Of a stretch of DNA of 64,000 bases, positions 15,101 through 25,794 are shown one piece after another. The translations under genes were made by a program, and so were the position numbers. This DNA is from Eonycteris spelaea (lineage: Eukaryota > Chordata > Mammalia > Chiroptera > Pteropodidae). Location of the stretch: positions 2,232,001 through 2,296,000 of the forward strand of contig PUFA01000066.1 of NCBI GenBank assembly GCA_003508835.1, in the 5' to 3' direction. The stretch's first letter is position 1, and every line of letters begins with the position of its first letter. The notes beneath the pieces are model-generated. The model was given only the letters and a program-made list of their open reading frames with translations, ran no database searches and was not told the DNA's origin.

Positions 15101-18100
15101 TTCATCACACTTCTAAATTATATTCCAGATTAAAGAGAAGCAGATGAGCCACAAATTTAATATTTAAAAGACTAATTTTAATCAAAAACAAATACTTTCT
15201 TGGATAAATTTTTCTACTTTTGTTTTTAAATTATTGGCGTGACATTGGTTAATAAAATTAAATAGGTTTCAAGTGTTCAATTCAATGCCATATGTACATT
15301 GCATTATGTGTGTTCACCACCCAAAGTTAAATTTCCTTGTTACCATATGTTTGACTGCCTTTTATCCCTATCTGCCTTCCCCCTACTTTTGCTTTCAATA
15401 TATTGTGAGGGAGCCCCCTGAATATGCTCCTTTAAAAAATAAATGCACGTATGTAATTCCGGAAAATTGTTTGCAAAGAATTTATTTCTACCTCTACTTA
15501 CCTAGTGACATAAATAAATTTCACAACTTTATTCACTATTATGAGAATGTAAATATTTTTAAAATAAATTAAGCCATCTGCAATAATTTCACCATTTTAA
15601 CATTTTTTAAATAATAATATTCTTTGATAAAGTTTTTTTAGTTTGGAGCATTAAGTTGTGGGCAAAACAGATATCCGAGCCATCTACCTGGTGGCATTTG
15701 TTGAGATCAACCTAGCTATATATTATCCTATTATCTCCTTAGTAAGTGAGAACGAAAATATGGTCAACATTATTCAAGCTTTGCAATACTTGATTTATCG
15801 ATATTCACACCTTGGAGTGAAAAATTCATTAAACAATTTCCTTTAAAAAGCAAAGAGTTCTGGAGTCAAAGCAAAATTGAAAACAAAAATCAACAAAGCT
15901 CTTGGCTTTTAAAGATTTAGGAATACCACCATACAGAACGTCTCAATTTAAAATTAACTGTGGTAGATACACATGCTTAAGTATTTAATATGGTGTTGCA
16001 ATTTACTTTGAAATGTATTGAAAATAAAATGGATTAATGAAGAGAGACAGAATAGACATGTGATAAAGCAAGTGTAGTAAAATGTTAATGACAGAGGATA
16101 GTATGATAAAAGTCTTTAAACTTTGTTATATATTTGAAATTTTTCATAATGTTGGGTAAAACCAACCATAGCAACCAACATGTCTTCACATATAGTTAAA
16201 GCTCTACCTTGTAAATTATATTTTTGGCAATAGCACAAATGCTATAGCTTTGATTTTGATGAAGTTTTATTTGAAAAGCTCAGGTAGAAAATTACACCAG
16301 AAGGATTTTTCACCACACAGGTTTCCATCACCAGAAGTTAATTTAAAACAACCTGTCACAGGTCTAATGTGAAACAAAATCTGTCACAAAATTCTCTTAA
16401 CACTTCTGAAGTCTCCAAAATTCCATTCCGAGAGAAAGAAAGCAACCCCCAAAGCTCTCACTTGAAAGTTTACATTTCCCTAAATTGAGCAATTCTGTGT
16501 CACTAAGTAGGACAACGAATAAGATGATCCAGTTTAGAGGCTCATAAAAACAAGGCCCTGGAACTGACTTATGACATCCTACAAAAAGATACCTTTTTTC
16601 ATGAAAGTTTCATCTTTATGCCAGTAAATTTCATTATTCTGTAAAAGAACATCAGAGAAAGTTGCTCTACAAGCTGAGACCCACTCTGTGCCTCCTTTGT
16701 TAAATACCTTCCTCACTGTTTCACTGGGGTGAGATTCAGGATGAAGTGGCTCAGGACAGCCCCAAGTTTAATGATTACACCCAGAATAATGTTAATAGCT
16801 GGACTTCAGAATGGGGCGGGGAGGTGAGGGAGTTCTAATACTCATGCTCATTTCCAAACTTAAGATAATCTGTATTTAAATGAACTTTCTGGCTGAATCT
16901 TAAAAGAGCAATTCAGTCTGAAAAAATTGTATTTATGGTAGTAATTTCAAATACTTAAAAGTTTTCATTTAAGCCTACTGGGAAGCACTAGACATTTTTT
17001 TTTTTAAATAAAGTACATTTTGTGTCCTTTCTTAGACACCAAATTGTTCTTTTCCCTCCTAAGTTAATTTTAAGTGGTATGCATATCCCTTCCCCATCTC
17101 CCAGGTTATAATAACTAAAACATACATTTTCACTGTACCTGATCAAGCTCAAAAATAAACCTATGCAACTGAAATACAGTATTACAGGTCTAAAAGCTAG
17201 AAAACTGTCCATGACCAGAAATGTGAAAATTAAGTAATAATGAAAATATATTCCTGTCAACTTCCATTGCAGGAAAGATCTCGTTAAACAAGAAAAACAT
17301 AAACATCTATGCTATGCATTCATACTTCCTAAATTTGTAAATACAGCAGATGGGAAGGTAGTCTTTGTAAAATAATTCTACCACAGAATTTTGAAATCAA
17401 ATATTCTTTGCTTAATTCTTAACCTAAGGTAATAGCAACACACAAGGACTGTAAAGAAACTTTGAAAGTTTCATTATAAATAAACTGTTGTTTAACTTTG
17501 ACACAAAGTTATTCTCCATGAAAAATGGTTTAACAGGTAGATCTCTACCATAACAGGTTTAGGGATCCATATTTCTTATTGTTTTTCAATTACAGATATT
17601 AATAGCTCAAGAACTGCTGCTTTTGCATACAAAGAAGCCAGAAGTATTTTGGATATGACTTTGAGGGGGGTAAGCACTGAATCAAGAGCTAATTCAGTTG
17701 CTCATTTTTTCCTGCCGTGTAGTACTCACGTAAAAGAGATAAGCCCAACAAACAAAACGAGAACTGTAATTCTAATCAAAGTAAATTTTGTGACAGAATA
17801 AGAGTCTGAGGCAACCTGGTAAAATTATATGATGTTTAGGATTTATTTCAAAATAATGCAGTTTGGGGGAGGCAGCATTATATGAAACAGATTGACCCTG
17901 GCTATGAGTTAATAATTGTCAAAGCTAAGTAACCAATACGTGGTGATTCTCTGTACTATTTGACTTTTGTATGTTTTCCACAATAAAGTTTTTAAAAATT
18001 GGGTTATACACACTAATATTAAAACGTCATTTCCGTATAATTTTCAATATGGCAGAAGACATTTCTGTCTTCTGTTGCTTGTATAGTTGTTTGCTTAGGT

Positions 18101-20070
18101 GTTTTTAGAGAGTCAAAGATTTTAAACTAGAAAGGATGGTAAGACTGTGTCAGAACATTCTAGGAAAATGTCAATAACAAGGAGGCCACTTTGCATCGTG
18201 TGTGTTATTAAGGTGGGTGTAAATCAAAATAGTTTCAGTTCAGTCAAGAATTTACTACCAAAAACAATTCAATGTATGGGAGGATCACTCAGTAGAGTGA
18301 ACACACTCCTTACTCTCTGTAAATTTGAACCTCCATGAGCTGCAATTCCTTAATGAAGGGTACACCTATACGACTAAGTACAGAACTAGAGAACTCAAGG
18401 GTATCCTTAAATCAATTTGCAGTTTTAAAAATCCCACCTGTCACCAGGACGCCTGAAATTGTTCCCTCTACAATCTAACTGTATTTTTAGTTTTACTTCG
18501 ACAAGCAGCAATGCAATTTACATTTGGTAAGCACACTGATTCTTGAAAGCCTAAAATCAACCAAAAAACTGGTCTAACAACTCTCTTTCCACCACCCTCT
18601 AAACAATTAAAGCTACAAGCAAAAGGGAAGAGTGACCTTAAAAACGTCCCCACAGCCAGAGAACAGAGGCAGAACAGACTGAAGCACACATCTTCCCCGG
18701 AACAGAAGAAAACTTCCACATAAGCAATACTGCGACACGGAGGTGGGGCAAGGGCTTAAAAGGAAAGTCGGCCAACAGGGACGGAGGGAATTAAAGCAGC
18801 TGCAGTGAAAAAAAAAAAAGTTAGAAGTCAGAGATGTAGCGCAAGAAAAAACAGACATTTTCCAGCTTCGTACGCCCCCCTCCTGAGCATGACACACACC
18901 AAGTGCTCCAGAAAGGTTTGCTGAACTCAAGAAAAGCTTCTTCCAGCAACGTGCCCAGAAATGAAATGACAACGAGAAGTCGGATGATAGGAAAAATGAA
19001 TAGGTTGACCATACTGAAAGAGCTGCTGGAAATCTTGCAGTTGGCTCAGCGGAGATAGAAATAACAGTAACTATGTTTCACAGATTACCTACTTACAGTG
19101 TCCCAATTAAACGTACACCCTTCTCTGATATTAACAACCCAAAACAACAAGCCGGCGCAGACGGTGGGCACGCTCAGCATGCCTGCCTCTAAGGAAGCCC
19201 AAATGGGGAGATAGGTCAACTTCCGTCCACTCTGCCCACCATGTTATACCTTAATATCACGCTAATAAATTGTGTAGACTGTTTATTGGGACACGCTGTG
19301 GGTCTGGCGCTCTCTGATAAGCGCTTTGCGCGCCCCAATTCACTGAACCCTAACAGCTTTAAGAGGCAGGGCTGGCATTCACCCCCTTCCAATCAAGACA
19401 CAAAGAGTTTAAGAGACTTGCCTAAGGGGTCATAGCTGGAATTTGTACCCACGCTGGACACCTGGGCGGTGTTCTTAACTACCATGCTACAGACCCAGCT
19501 GAGGATATTTAGGTGCTCGGGTTTCAAGGACTTGAGGCGGGGACCCTCCGCCCCCGCCCCGGGAATAACTTCGGCATCCCGGCGCGCGGGGAGGAACGAG
19601 GAAAAGCGGCGTGGCACCTGTTTCTGGGGTGGATGGACTGGGAGCGCCCGGGGTCCAGGCCGCGGGGCGCCCCGACACTGGGGGCGCAGGAGGACCCGCC
19701 TCCTCTGGAAGGCCCCAGGGGCGGGGGTGAGGCCCGGGGAAGGAGGACGGGCGCGCGGGCCCATCGAGGCCTAGGCCCCACCCGCCGCCCACCACCCCGC
19801 GGCCGCGGCGCCCGCGCGGGCCCCGCCAGGCCCGGTCTGGCCGCCTCACCTGGCTGCTGCTCGGAGCTCGTCCCCCGGCCGGCGGTCCTGGGCGGCGGCG
19901 AAGAAGGGAAGGAGGAAGGGAGAGGGGGAAGGGACAGCGGGAGGGAAGAGGCGGAGTGGCCTCAAAGAAGGCGGGCGCCGCCGGGCCGGGGGTCAGAGGA
20001 AGACCGAGCCGAATCTGACGCGGCCGCTGCCGGCGCAAACGCTGAAGAGCCGCTCTGGCGCCCGCAGCCC
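1..20070 (-). CDS. STAU1: STAU1, 5' part of gene (double-stranded RNA-binding protein Staufen 1)
   Basis: Staufen 1 binds double-stranded RNA and acts in mRNA transport, translational control and Staufen-mediated decay, in the cytoplasm on ribosomes and the rough ER. Only the 5' end of the gene is here: a CpG-island first exon ending at 19850, a probable 5' UTR exon at 10941-11011, the start-codon exon at 4715-5002 and a coding exon at 2967-3091. The start exon encodes 68 residues beginning MSQVQVQVQNPS and ending STSAAA, as in long-form mammalian STAU1, and ends in phase 1. The next exon continues in frame with MAHPKEKTPMCLVNELAR, a Staufen dsRBD1 signature. Later dsRBDs and the tubulin-binding domain lie beyond the left edge. 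No frame-breaking change is seen in either coding exon. The gene lies head-to-head with DDX27, about 6 kb away. Confidence 0.9.
121..165. repeat. (GT)n microsatellite
   Basis: About 22 GT units with one interruption (GTGGTG). STAU1 intron. Confidence 0.95.
1885..2115 (-). mobile_element. MIR, antisense, STAU1 intron
   Basis: TTATTATCCTCATTTTATAG, CTGCCCAAGGTCACATAGCT and CAAACCCAGATCTGTCTGAA form the reverse complement of a MIR core and tRNA-like head. Confidence 0.75.
2967..3091 (-). CDS. STAU1: STAU1 exon encoding first half of dsRBD1
   Basis: This 125-bp exon lies between a TTTTTCAG acceptor and a GTAAAT donor. Joined to the start exon it reads VPSNMAHPKEKTPMCLVN and on to GPAHCK, ending in phase 0. 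The block CLVNELAR, then EYKLL, then GPAH is helix 1 to strand 1 of a Staufen dsRNA-binding domain and closely resembles STAU2 dsRBD1. The second half of the domain, expected as TVQLxLG and a KKAQ helix, must be in the next exon beyond the left edge. From memory the common human 577-residue form runs from SAAA directly to ESITPT. This exon may therefore be an alternative cassette rather than constitutive. Confidence 0.75.
4715..5002 (-). CDS. STAU1: STAU1 start-codon exon (CDS 4715-4919)
   Basis: The ATG is at 4919-4917 on the minus strand in the context GTGACCATGT. It opens 68 codons plus one base, ending at a GTAAGC donor after 4715. The product is low-complexity and rich in Q, S and P, starting MSQVQVQVQNPS. 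This matches the N-terminal extension of the long STAU1 isoform and contains no domain. The 5' boundary is uncertain: AG acceptors would start the exon at 5002 or at 4990, and both leave a short 5' UTR. A GTG two codons upstream of the ATG is in frame but is not a plausible start. Confidence 0.85.
5003..10940 (-). other. STAU1: STAU1 intron, few recognisable repeats
   Basis: AT-rich intron. Apart from the (ACAG)n tract and short A/T runs I recognise no transposon with confidence. The longest open frame (9008-9553, 181 codons) has no recognisable protein similarity. Confidence 0.6.
8480..8520. repeat. (ACAG)n microsatellite
   Basis: About eight imperfect CAGA/ACAG units running into AAAGAAAGG, preceded by a 10-base A run. 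STAU1 intron. Confidence 0.9.
10941..11011 (-). other. STAU1: Probable STAU1 5' UTR exon
   Basis: On the minus strand a TTATTTTCCAG acceptor precedes 71 bases, followed by an AAG|GTATAC donor. The segment has no start-proximal open frame and lies between the CpG-island first exon and the start-codon exon, which fits a non-coding leader exon. The evidence is splice-site quality and position only; no transcript was available. Confidence 0.45.
12405..12540 (-). mobile_element. L2 3' fragment, antisense, STAU1 intron
   Basis: TTATTCACTCAAAATAATTA, ACTATTCTAGGCACAGGGGA and TCCTTATGGGATTCACATTT match a reverse L2 3' end. Confidence 0.55.
14982..15016. repeat. (CAAAA)n A-rich simple repeat
   Basis: A ten-base A tract followed by CAAAAACAAAACAAAACAAA-type units. 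STAU1 intron. Confidence 0.85.
15229..15390 (-). mobile_element. LINE-1 3' end, bat type, antisense
   Basis: The plus strand shows ATTGGCGTGACATTGGTTAA, then TGTTCACCACCCAAAGT and CCATATGTTTGAC. This is the complement of a LINE-1 3' UTR, as I recall it from bat genomes. It is 5'-truncated and diverged, in a STAU1 intron. Confidence 0.65.
16020..16160 (+). mobile_element. Old LINE-1 3' end, STAU1 intron
   Basis: GTGATAAAGCAAGTGTAGTA, AAATGTTAATGACAGAGG and ATATTTGAAATTTTTCATAA match the terminal part of an L1M 3' UTR. A similar end lies at about 17900-18000. Confidence 0.5.
19290..19510 (-). mobile_element. MIR, antisense, edge of STAU1 CpG island
   Basis: GACTTGCCTAAGGGGTCATA, GGAATTTGTACCCACGCTGG and TCTTAACTACCATGCTACAG are a diverged reverse MIR. 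Confidence 0.6.
19850..20070 (-). other. STAU1: STAU1 first (non-coding) exon, approximate 5' end
   Basis: GC-rich sequence on the minus strand ends in GCAGCAGCCAG|GTGAGG, a strong donor whose exon side ends at 19850. The 5' end is set only by the promoter motifs just upstream (an ETS site at 20073-20084 and ZNF143 sites at 20157 and 20271). No ATG-initiated frame typical of STAU1 is present, so it is taken as leader sequence. Confidence 0.6.
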
Positions 20071-20156
20071 CGCAGGAAGTGACGGGGGAGGGCCTGTGCC
20101 CGCCCCCAGCCCCCGCCAGCCTCCATGCCCCGCCCCAGCCCCCACCCGCATCCTGG

Positions 20157-20169
20157 ACTACAAGTCCCA
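20157..20169 (+). promoter_or_regulatory. ZNF143 (STAF)-type site, plus orientation
   Basis: ACTACAAGTCCCA matches the core of the ZNF143/SBS motif ACTACAATTCCCAGCATGC, found in many CpG promoters. It is followed at once by a 10-bp inverted repeat, CAGGCGCTGC and its complement around one A, at 20171-20191. Confidence 0.55.
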
Positions 20170-20170
20170 A

Positions 20171-20191
20171 CAGGCGCTGCAGCAGCGCCTG
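20171..20191. repeat. 21-bp near-palindrome in STAU1 promoter
   Basis: CAGGCGCTGC, one A, then the exact complement, beginning one base after the plus-oriented ZNF143 site. Confidence 0.85.
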
Positions 20192-20268
20192 CGCTCGCAA
20201 GGCGCGCCGGGAACCTAGCAGGCTGGGGCCTGGTCCTCTTGAGCTTAGGCCTGCCCTGGGCCTTCGGG

Positions 20269-20286
20269 CATGCTGGGAGTTGTAGT
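20269..20286 (-). promoter_or_regulatory. ZNF143 (STAF)-type site, minus orientation
   Basis: The plus strand reads CATGCTGGGAGTTGTAGT. Its complement, ACTACAACTCCCAGCATG, matches the long ZNF143/THAP11 consensus at nearly every position. It lies about 100 bp from the oppositely oriented site at 20157. Confidence 0.7.
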
Positions 20287-20419
20287 TCGGCTGGGAGGTG
20301 TGGGGCCCGCGCGAAGAGGAGCTAGGCCTTTCTTCTTTCTTCACCCCGTCAGTTTTTCCGGCTTTCCTCTTCGTCCTTCTCCTGCCTCGGTTCCTCTTTA
20401 TACTCCTTCCTTCAATTCC

Positions 20420-20560
20420 TCCTTCCCTAAATGTTTATTAAAACACCTGCTACGTGCAAAGTACTACTCCAAGAGCTGAGACTGTGGTGGAAAAGAGACA
20501 AAAATCCCTGCCCTCATGGAACTTAGGTTCTTAGTGAACGTAAATACAAAAAAAATAAAA
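20420..20560 (-). mobile_element. L2 3' fragment, antisense, beside STAU1 promoter
   Basis: CACCTGCTACGTGCAAAGTA then AAATCCCTGCCCTCATGGAA, the standard reverse L2 end. Confidence 0.65.
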
Positions 20561-21049
20561 TCTGTAACTCTTACAGCGAGTTAAAAGGCAACAAGATGCC
20601 CTGGCCTCCTCTCACCTGCTCACACTGGAACTGCTTCCCCACTGTTTAAAGTTTCTCTGCCTGTCTCTAAATTTCAAGTTATTGCTCAAGCTTTCCAAAG
20701 AAATAGTTTAATTTGCATAAATTTATAATATGAAATGCTGTGACTGAAGGAGCCTCCAAACAATGCTTTGGGACCCTGCCCCAGACACAAAACACTCCTC
20801 TGGACCAAGCCTCCTTACTTTGCTTCTTGAAAATATAAGGAAACTGAATTTCAGGAAACCAAATACAAGGGACTTTCACTGTGTTTTGGTGTCTTAGTCC
20901 AAGACAGTACTAAGCAACATTCAGCTATTGTCCAGCCCTCTGATGAAGATGATTTTTTTTTTCTAACCTCCGAGCAGTCTGAATCACACACTCATTGGAG
21001 TAAAGGAGCAGGCATGGAGGGGTTTGCCTAAATCCAAAGCTGGGGCCCT

Positions 21050-21107
21050 CCTTTGAAGAGATTGTCTAAGAGACCTATACTAAGAGATTAGACAATCTCT
21101 TCAAAGG
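21050..21107. repeat. Perfect 20-bp inverted repeat with 18-base loop
   Basis: Left arm 21050-21069 (CCTTTGAAGAGATTGTCTAA) and right arm 21088-21107 are exact complements, separated by 18 bases. Pairing stops at once outside the arms. No flanking duplication or transposon ends were noticed. Intergenic. Confidence 0.95.
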
Positions 21108-21479
21108 AATAAAGGTAAAAAGAGGTGTCCTGCCCCATTTTACTACCACCCATGGAGATTCAAGTGAGGGGCCTATGATGTCCAGTCTTTCTTCCCTTAT
21201 TCCCTACATTGGGAGGCAGTGAAATTCCTGTATTCTTTTTTCTAATCCAGACTTTGGATTTTATTCTATGACTTGGATCTCAATACAGCCTCTGTTTATC
21301 TCCTTAGTTAAATAGGAACAATTTCCTGTCTTACCCAGTGGTCATGAGAATTCCTAGAGTTTGACGCCCTGTCTCATATTCCACATCTGAAAAGTGCTAG
21401 TACTCTATAGCATTGTGCTGTCCTAAGTGTGATGCTCCGTTCAACCCATGCAACTGTCTGTTCCTATTAGTGACTGACC

Positions 21480-21690
21480 ACCTGTCATTCTGGGGTGATC
21501 ATCCCTACAGCACTCTGTTCTCCCTCCCCCAACCACTGATCTTATTATCTCCATAGGTTTGCCTTTTCCAGAACATCATATATGTACAATGGGGCAGTAT
21601 GTAGTCTTTTTGCATTGGCTTCTTTCACTTAGTAATATGCATTTAAGCTTCCTCTATGTCTTTTAGTGAGCTAATAGCTCATTTCTTTTT
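21480..21690 (-). mobile_element. Old LINE-1 3' fragment, antisense, intergenic
   Basis: TTTGCCTTTTCCAGAACATC and TTCTTTCACTTAGTAATATG are antisense L1 3' UTR phrases. Confidence 0.55.
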
Positions 21691-22084
21691 CTATTTTTTA
21701 AGATACATTAAATAACAAGTATAATTTTTAGATAAAATCAACTTCTCACAGGGCTTTTATGAGCTTTGCATGTTCCCATTCCTAATTGCAATTACATATA
21801 ACTTATCTTATGGGAAGGAAAACACCGAATTTAGTGTAACTAAAGAGGCATCTTAAGTTAGTTACATTTTCTTCCTAAAGAAAGACAATCTCCAAATGTA
21901 ACTGTGATAACTACAGGAAGGAAGGGTACGGTGAGTGTTACGGGGTATTATGAAACCCTAGTTTCAGGGTTTAGGGACAGGGCAACAAAGCATTGTTGTT
22001 TATCAAAGATCCAAAGGGTCTGAAGGTGGTAACCAGGTGAAAGGGTGTAGGAAGCGTTCCAAGTAGGGGGAAAGAATGTACAAA

Positions 22085-22650
22085 ACCCTGTGGCAGGACA
22101 GCACATGGTCCAGGTTCCAGTTACTATTGATACAAAAAAAAAAAAAATCACTCCCAAATTTCATGGCTTAAAAGAACAGCAGTCATTTTATGATGTCATA
22201 GATATGTGGGTCAGGAACCTGGAAAGAGTTTGGCTAGGTCCTTCTAACCTGGGGTCTCTATATTGTGGAGCTGGACCAGTGGCAGATAAAGCACCTGGGC
22301 GCCGACTGGGCTGCTCTCTCTTCATGAAGCCTTCGGGCCTATCAACATGGTCTATGCATGGGCTACTTTGAGCTTCCTCACAGCATGGCAGCCTTGGGGC
22401 CCTCTAACTGTGAATCAGAATGGTTAAATAATACTTAAGCTGCCTTGGAATGACAGCTGAAGGCTTCAAGAGTAAGTATCCCAGGAATAAGGTAGAGTCA
22501 CACTGAACTGCCTTATGTGACTTAGTCTTGGACGTCACCTAGAGCCACATCCTCTGTAGTTCATTGGCTATAAGCAAGACGCAGCCTGTACAGATCCAAG
22601 GGCAGGGGAATTAGACTCTACCTCCTTATGGGGAAGTGGAAATGGCAGGT
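22085..22650 (+). repeat. Ancient interspersed repeat, family unassigned
   Basis: AATTTCATGGCTTAAAAGAA, ATATGTGGGTCAGGAACCTG, GAGCTTCCTCACAGCATGGC and GGGGAATTAGACTCTACCTC are phrases of a common old mammalian repeat that I cannot name with confidence. It accounts for a 93-codon chance frame here. Confidence 0.5.
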
Positions 22651-23084
22651 CTGGATCTCAGAGGAAATGTAAGGATAGAGACACAGGTGTGAGTATCATC
22701 TGAGAGGTCACTGAAGCCTTGGGTGTGGATGTTAATGGATGTTAATACCTGATGAATTATCTCTGTTCTCACAGCCCCTTAGCACAACTTTGCATCCTTA
22801 TATTCAATTATTTACTGAGTTTGCTCTGTTTGGCTAGGACTATGTGATCAATTTCCATGAGGGCAGATACATAGGCTATCTGGTCACTCTGGTGTCTCCC
22901 GTCCATAACATAGTGCCTGGTACACATAAATTTCCATCAACTGCTGAATCCCTGTTGGATTGATTGGTGCATGTCAAAGTTACCTATTACTGTGTGTTGC
23001 AAGGGAAAACAAGGTTGAGAACTACTTGCTAGTCTAGATGAGTAATTCTCAAGATTATTTGAGACAGACTGCTCTCCTAAAGGC

Positions 23085-23765
23085 TATTTCAGAATCTTAG
23101 GGTGACAACATTTAGAAGATATAATGGAAGACCCCATTTACAAAGCCATAAAAAACTTCATAAGCATAAACTTTATAATAACAATGTACAATCTATGTGA
23201 AGAAAAAACTTTAATTCTACAGGACACAGAAAGGCTTGAACAAATAGAAATATAAGCTATGTTCTTGCCTAGCAAGACTCTGTATCATTAAGACATTTGA
23301 TGAGAGCCCAATAGAAACATAAACAGGATTTTGTTTTGGAATTAGATGAGCCATGTCTAAAATTCTTACAGAAACATTAACATAAAACATTACTGAACAT
23401 GCCTGATCAAGTAGTAAACGTACTATAAAGCCTTACTAATTAAAACTGTTAGGTACTAGTGTCTAATTCCACAAATCAGTGGAAGACAAGAAAAATTTCA
23501 AAAAACACATGTTGGCACTTGGTATTCAATAAACAGGTATATCAAATCGCCGAAGATAAGATGGATTTCATTCAATAAATGGTTTGAGACAACTATGTAG
23601 CCTCTATGGAATAAAAAAACAAAGTTAAATCCATACTTCATAGCTTAGCCCTGGAAAAATTCCAAATAGATCAAGAATTTAAATGGAAAGAAGGAAACCA
23701 TAAAAATACTGAAAAAAACCTCGGAGAATCCTTTATGACCCTGAAGTGTAGAAGACCCACTAACT
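23085..23765 (+). mobile_element. LINE-1 ORF2 relic, sense, intergenic
   Basis: Degenerate text, such as ATAGATCAAGAATTTAAATG, CCATAAAAATACTGAAAAAA and the segment around 23160-23290, resembles the L1 ORF2 C-terminal region. No open frame remains. Confidence 0.55.
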
Positions 23766-24124
23766 ATATGTGGACTGCAACTGGTGCCCATTTGTAAACT
23801 GTTTATTACCTGCTCAGGACAATATTAACTACAGAAATTGAGACTAAGCTTTCAGAAAGTTTTCTAGCAAACTGACATTGCCACATTTTTACGATATTTT
23901 ACAAAAGTACCAGTCTGCAATGGATTGAAATTTTTAAGTGCTGGTCCTTCACTATAGACAGTGCACTTACAGTACTGCTCCAAGGATGGATTGGACACGG
24001 TTCCTGCCCTCCAGGGCTCAGGTAAGGATGGAGGGAGTCAGAGTTGATATGAGATCTATTTGAATTGAGCAAACCCTGACATATGGACTTGATATACATC
24101 TGAAAACAATTTAAAAAACACATA

Positions 24125-24620
24125 AGGACATTCACTTGTTTATTCACTTAATGCCTACTATGTGCCAAGCAGTAGGAATACAGCAGTGAAAAAGACAGAC
24201 ATGACCCTCACCTTCCTGGAGCTCACATCTAGTCAGACTATAAACAAGTTCACCAAATAAAGAAATGTAATGTTTTCAAAGAGTGCTGAGTGCTACAACG
24301 GAAATAAAAGCAGCATGAGATAGTGACTGCAGGATGGGCACTGCCGGTTTATAGGGTGGTCAGAGGATTCTCCAAAGAGGTGCCATCTGAGCTGAAACCT
24401 GAGGATGGGAAAGAGTCCAAACATTAATTGAGTGGAGAGAACAGCATTCCAGGCAGAGAGAACACTCAGTGCAAACGTCTTAAGGTAGGAGATTGTCTCA
24501 TGTAATAGGAAGAAGCCAGTATGGCTGGAGTGTAGGAAACAAGGACAGTAGTAGCAGAAGCTGTTGGAGTAGGGAGGGACTAGAAAAAGTTGCCAGTATG
24601 AAGGAGTCAAGATTTTATTC
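24125..24620 (-). mobile_element. L2 fragment, antisense, intergenic
   Basis: TGCCTACTATGTGCCAAGCA, GAATACAGCAGTGAAAAAGA and GATGGGAAAGAGTCCAAACA match reverse-orientation L2. Confidence 0.6.
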
Positions 24621-24961
24621 TAAGTGTATTGTAATGTTTCAGCAGGGGACCAAGGCAATGCGATTTGGGTTTTTAAAAGAAAGATCTCTCTGTTGTGTGG
24701 AGAATGGATTGAAGAGAGGCAAGGGTAGAGTTACTGCACATGTCCGGTTGAGAGAAGAGAGTGACTTGAACTAGGTGGTAGCACCAGAGGCAAAGAAATC
24801 CTGGTCTAGGAAATAATACTCAATGAAGTGGCAGTAGGCGTTCTTACAAGGCTGCATCTGATGCCAGGGTACGAAACTGGCCACCACCGTAGCCTCCATT
24901 AAAAGAGGTCTAAGGCTATAATTAAAAAAAAACACAAGATAGAAAATAAGAGGTATCAGCA

Positions 24962-25550
24962 AGATGTAGAGAAACTGGAACCCTCATACATTACTAGTGG
25001 GAATGTAAAATGGTGCAGCCACAGTGTAAAACAGTTCGGTGGTTTCTCAAAAAGCGAAGCAACAGAATTTTCATGTTCCCCAGCAATTTCACTCTTAGGT
25101 ATATACCCAAAAGAAATGAAAACAGGGACTCAAATATATCCCTGTACACCAATGTTCATTGCAGCGTTATTCACAATAGTCAAAGGGGGGGGAAACAGCT
25201 CGTGTTCATCAACAAAATGGATAATGAAGTTCTAACACATGTTACCACATGGATGAACTTTGCAAACACTGTGCTAAGGAAAACAAGCCAGACACAAAAG
25301 GGCAAACATTGTATATTTCAACTTATATGAAATGTCTAAAATAGGCAAATTCATAGCGACAGTTAAGTAGATAAGAGCTTACCAAAGACTGGTGAGAAAA
25401 CGGGGAGTTACTGCTTAACCGGTACGTTTCTGTTTGAGCCCATTAAAAAGTTTTGTAAACACAGAGCAGTGATGATTGCACAACACTGTGAATGTAATTC
25501 CTGCCGCCGAGTTGTGTATTTTTAAATGATTCCTTTAAAAAAAAAAAAAA
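24962..25550 (+). mobile_element. Old LINE-1 3' fragment, sense
   Basis: Typical L1 ORF2-end and 3' UTR text: GTATATACCCAAAAGAAATG, TCATTGCAGCGTTATTCACA, GGATGAACTTTGCAAACAC, TGCCGCCGAGTTGTGTATTT. It ends in a 14-base A tract. Intergenic, between STAU1 and DDX27. Confidence 0.75.
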
Positions 25551-25794
25551 CTGAACCTACTTTTGGGGCACAACTACAATTCTGCTGCAAGTAAAACTGT
25601 TGATATGGCGGAGCAATGAAGGAGGAGGGGAAATCTAGCGGGGCTTTAGATGAGGTGTTGCTTAGGAAAAGTTGCCTAGAGGAAATAATCAAGGGCTGCA
25701 TTTAAGAGTAAGCAGTATTTCCGAAAGCAGAAATGAGAAGAAAAGTTCCTGGCAAGCCTAAGACCTACTTTCCTAAGGACCCTGGAGCCACGGC

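Larger units (their letters stand above)
11012..19289 (-). other. STAU1: STAU1 first/second intron
   Basis: Holds the L2 end at 12405, the A-rich repeat at 14982, the antisense L1 at 15229, and L1 3' ends near 16020 and 17900. No exon beyond that at 10941 is supported. Confidence 0.6.
19540..20300 (-). promoter_or_regulatory. STAU1: STAU1 CpG-island promoter
   Basis: Dense CpG and runs such as GGCCGCGGCGCCCGCGCGGG stand out against the AT-rich surroundings. Housekeeping motifs are present: an ETS core (CAGGAAGTGACG) at 20073-20084, several CCGCCCC or CCCGCCCC GC boxes, and two ZNF143-type ACTACAAxTCCCA sites. No TATA box is visible. The layout fits a dispersed-start promoter reading to the left. 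Confidence 0.75.

Noticed and set aside
19487..20344. Several overlapping open frames of up to 285 codons on both strands in the CpG island
   Set aside because: They result from GC-rich DNA with few stop codons. Translations are Pro/Arg/Gly-rich and the region is explained as promoter and first exon of STAU1.
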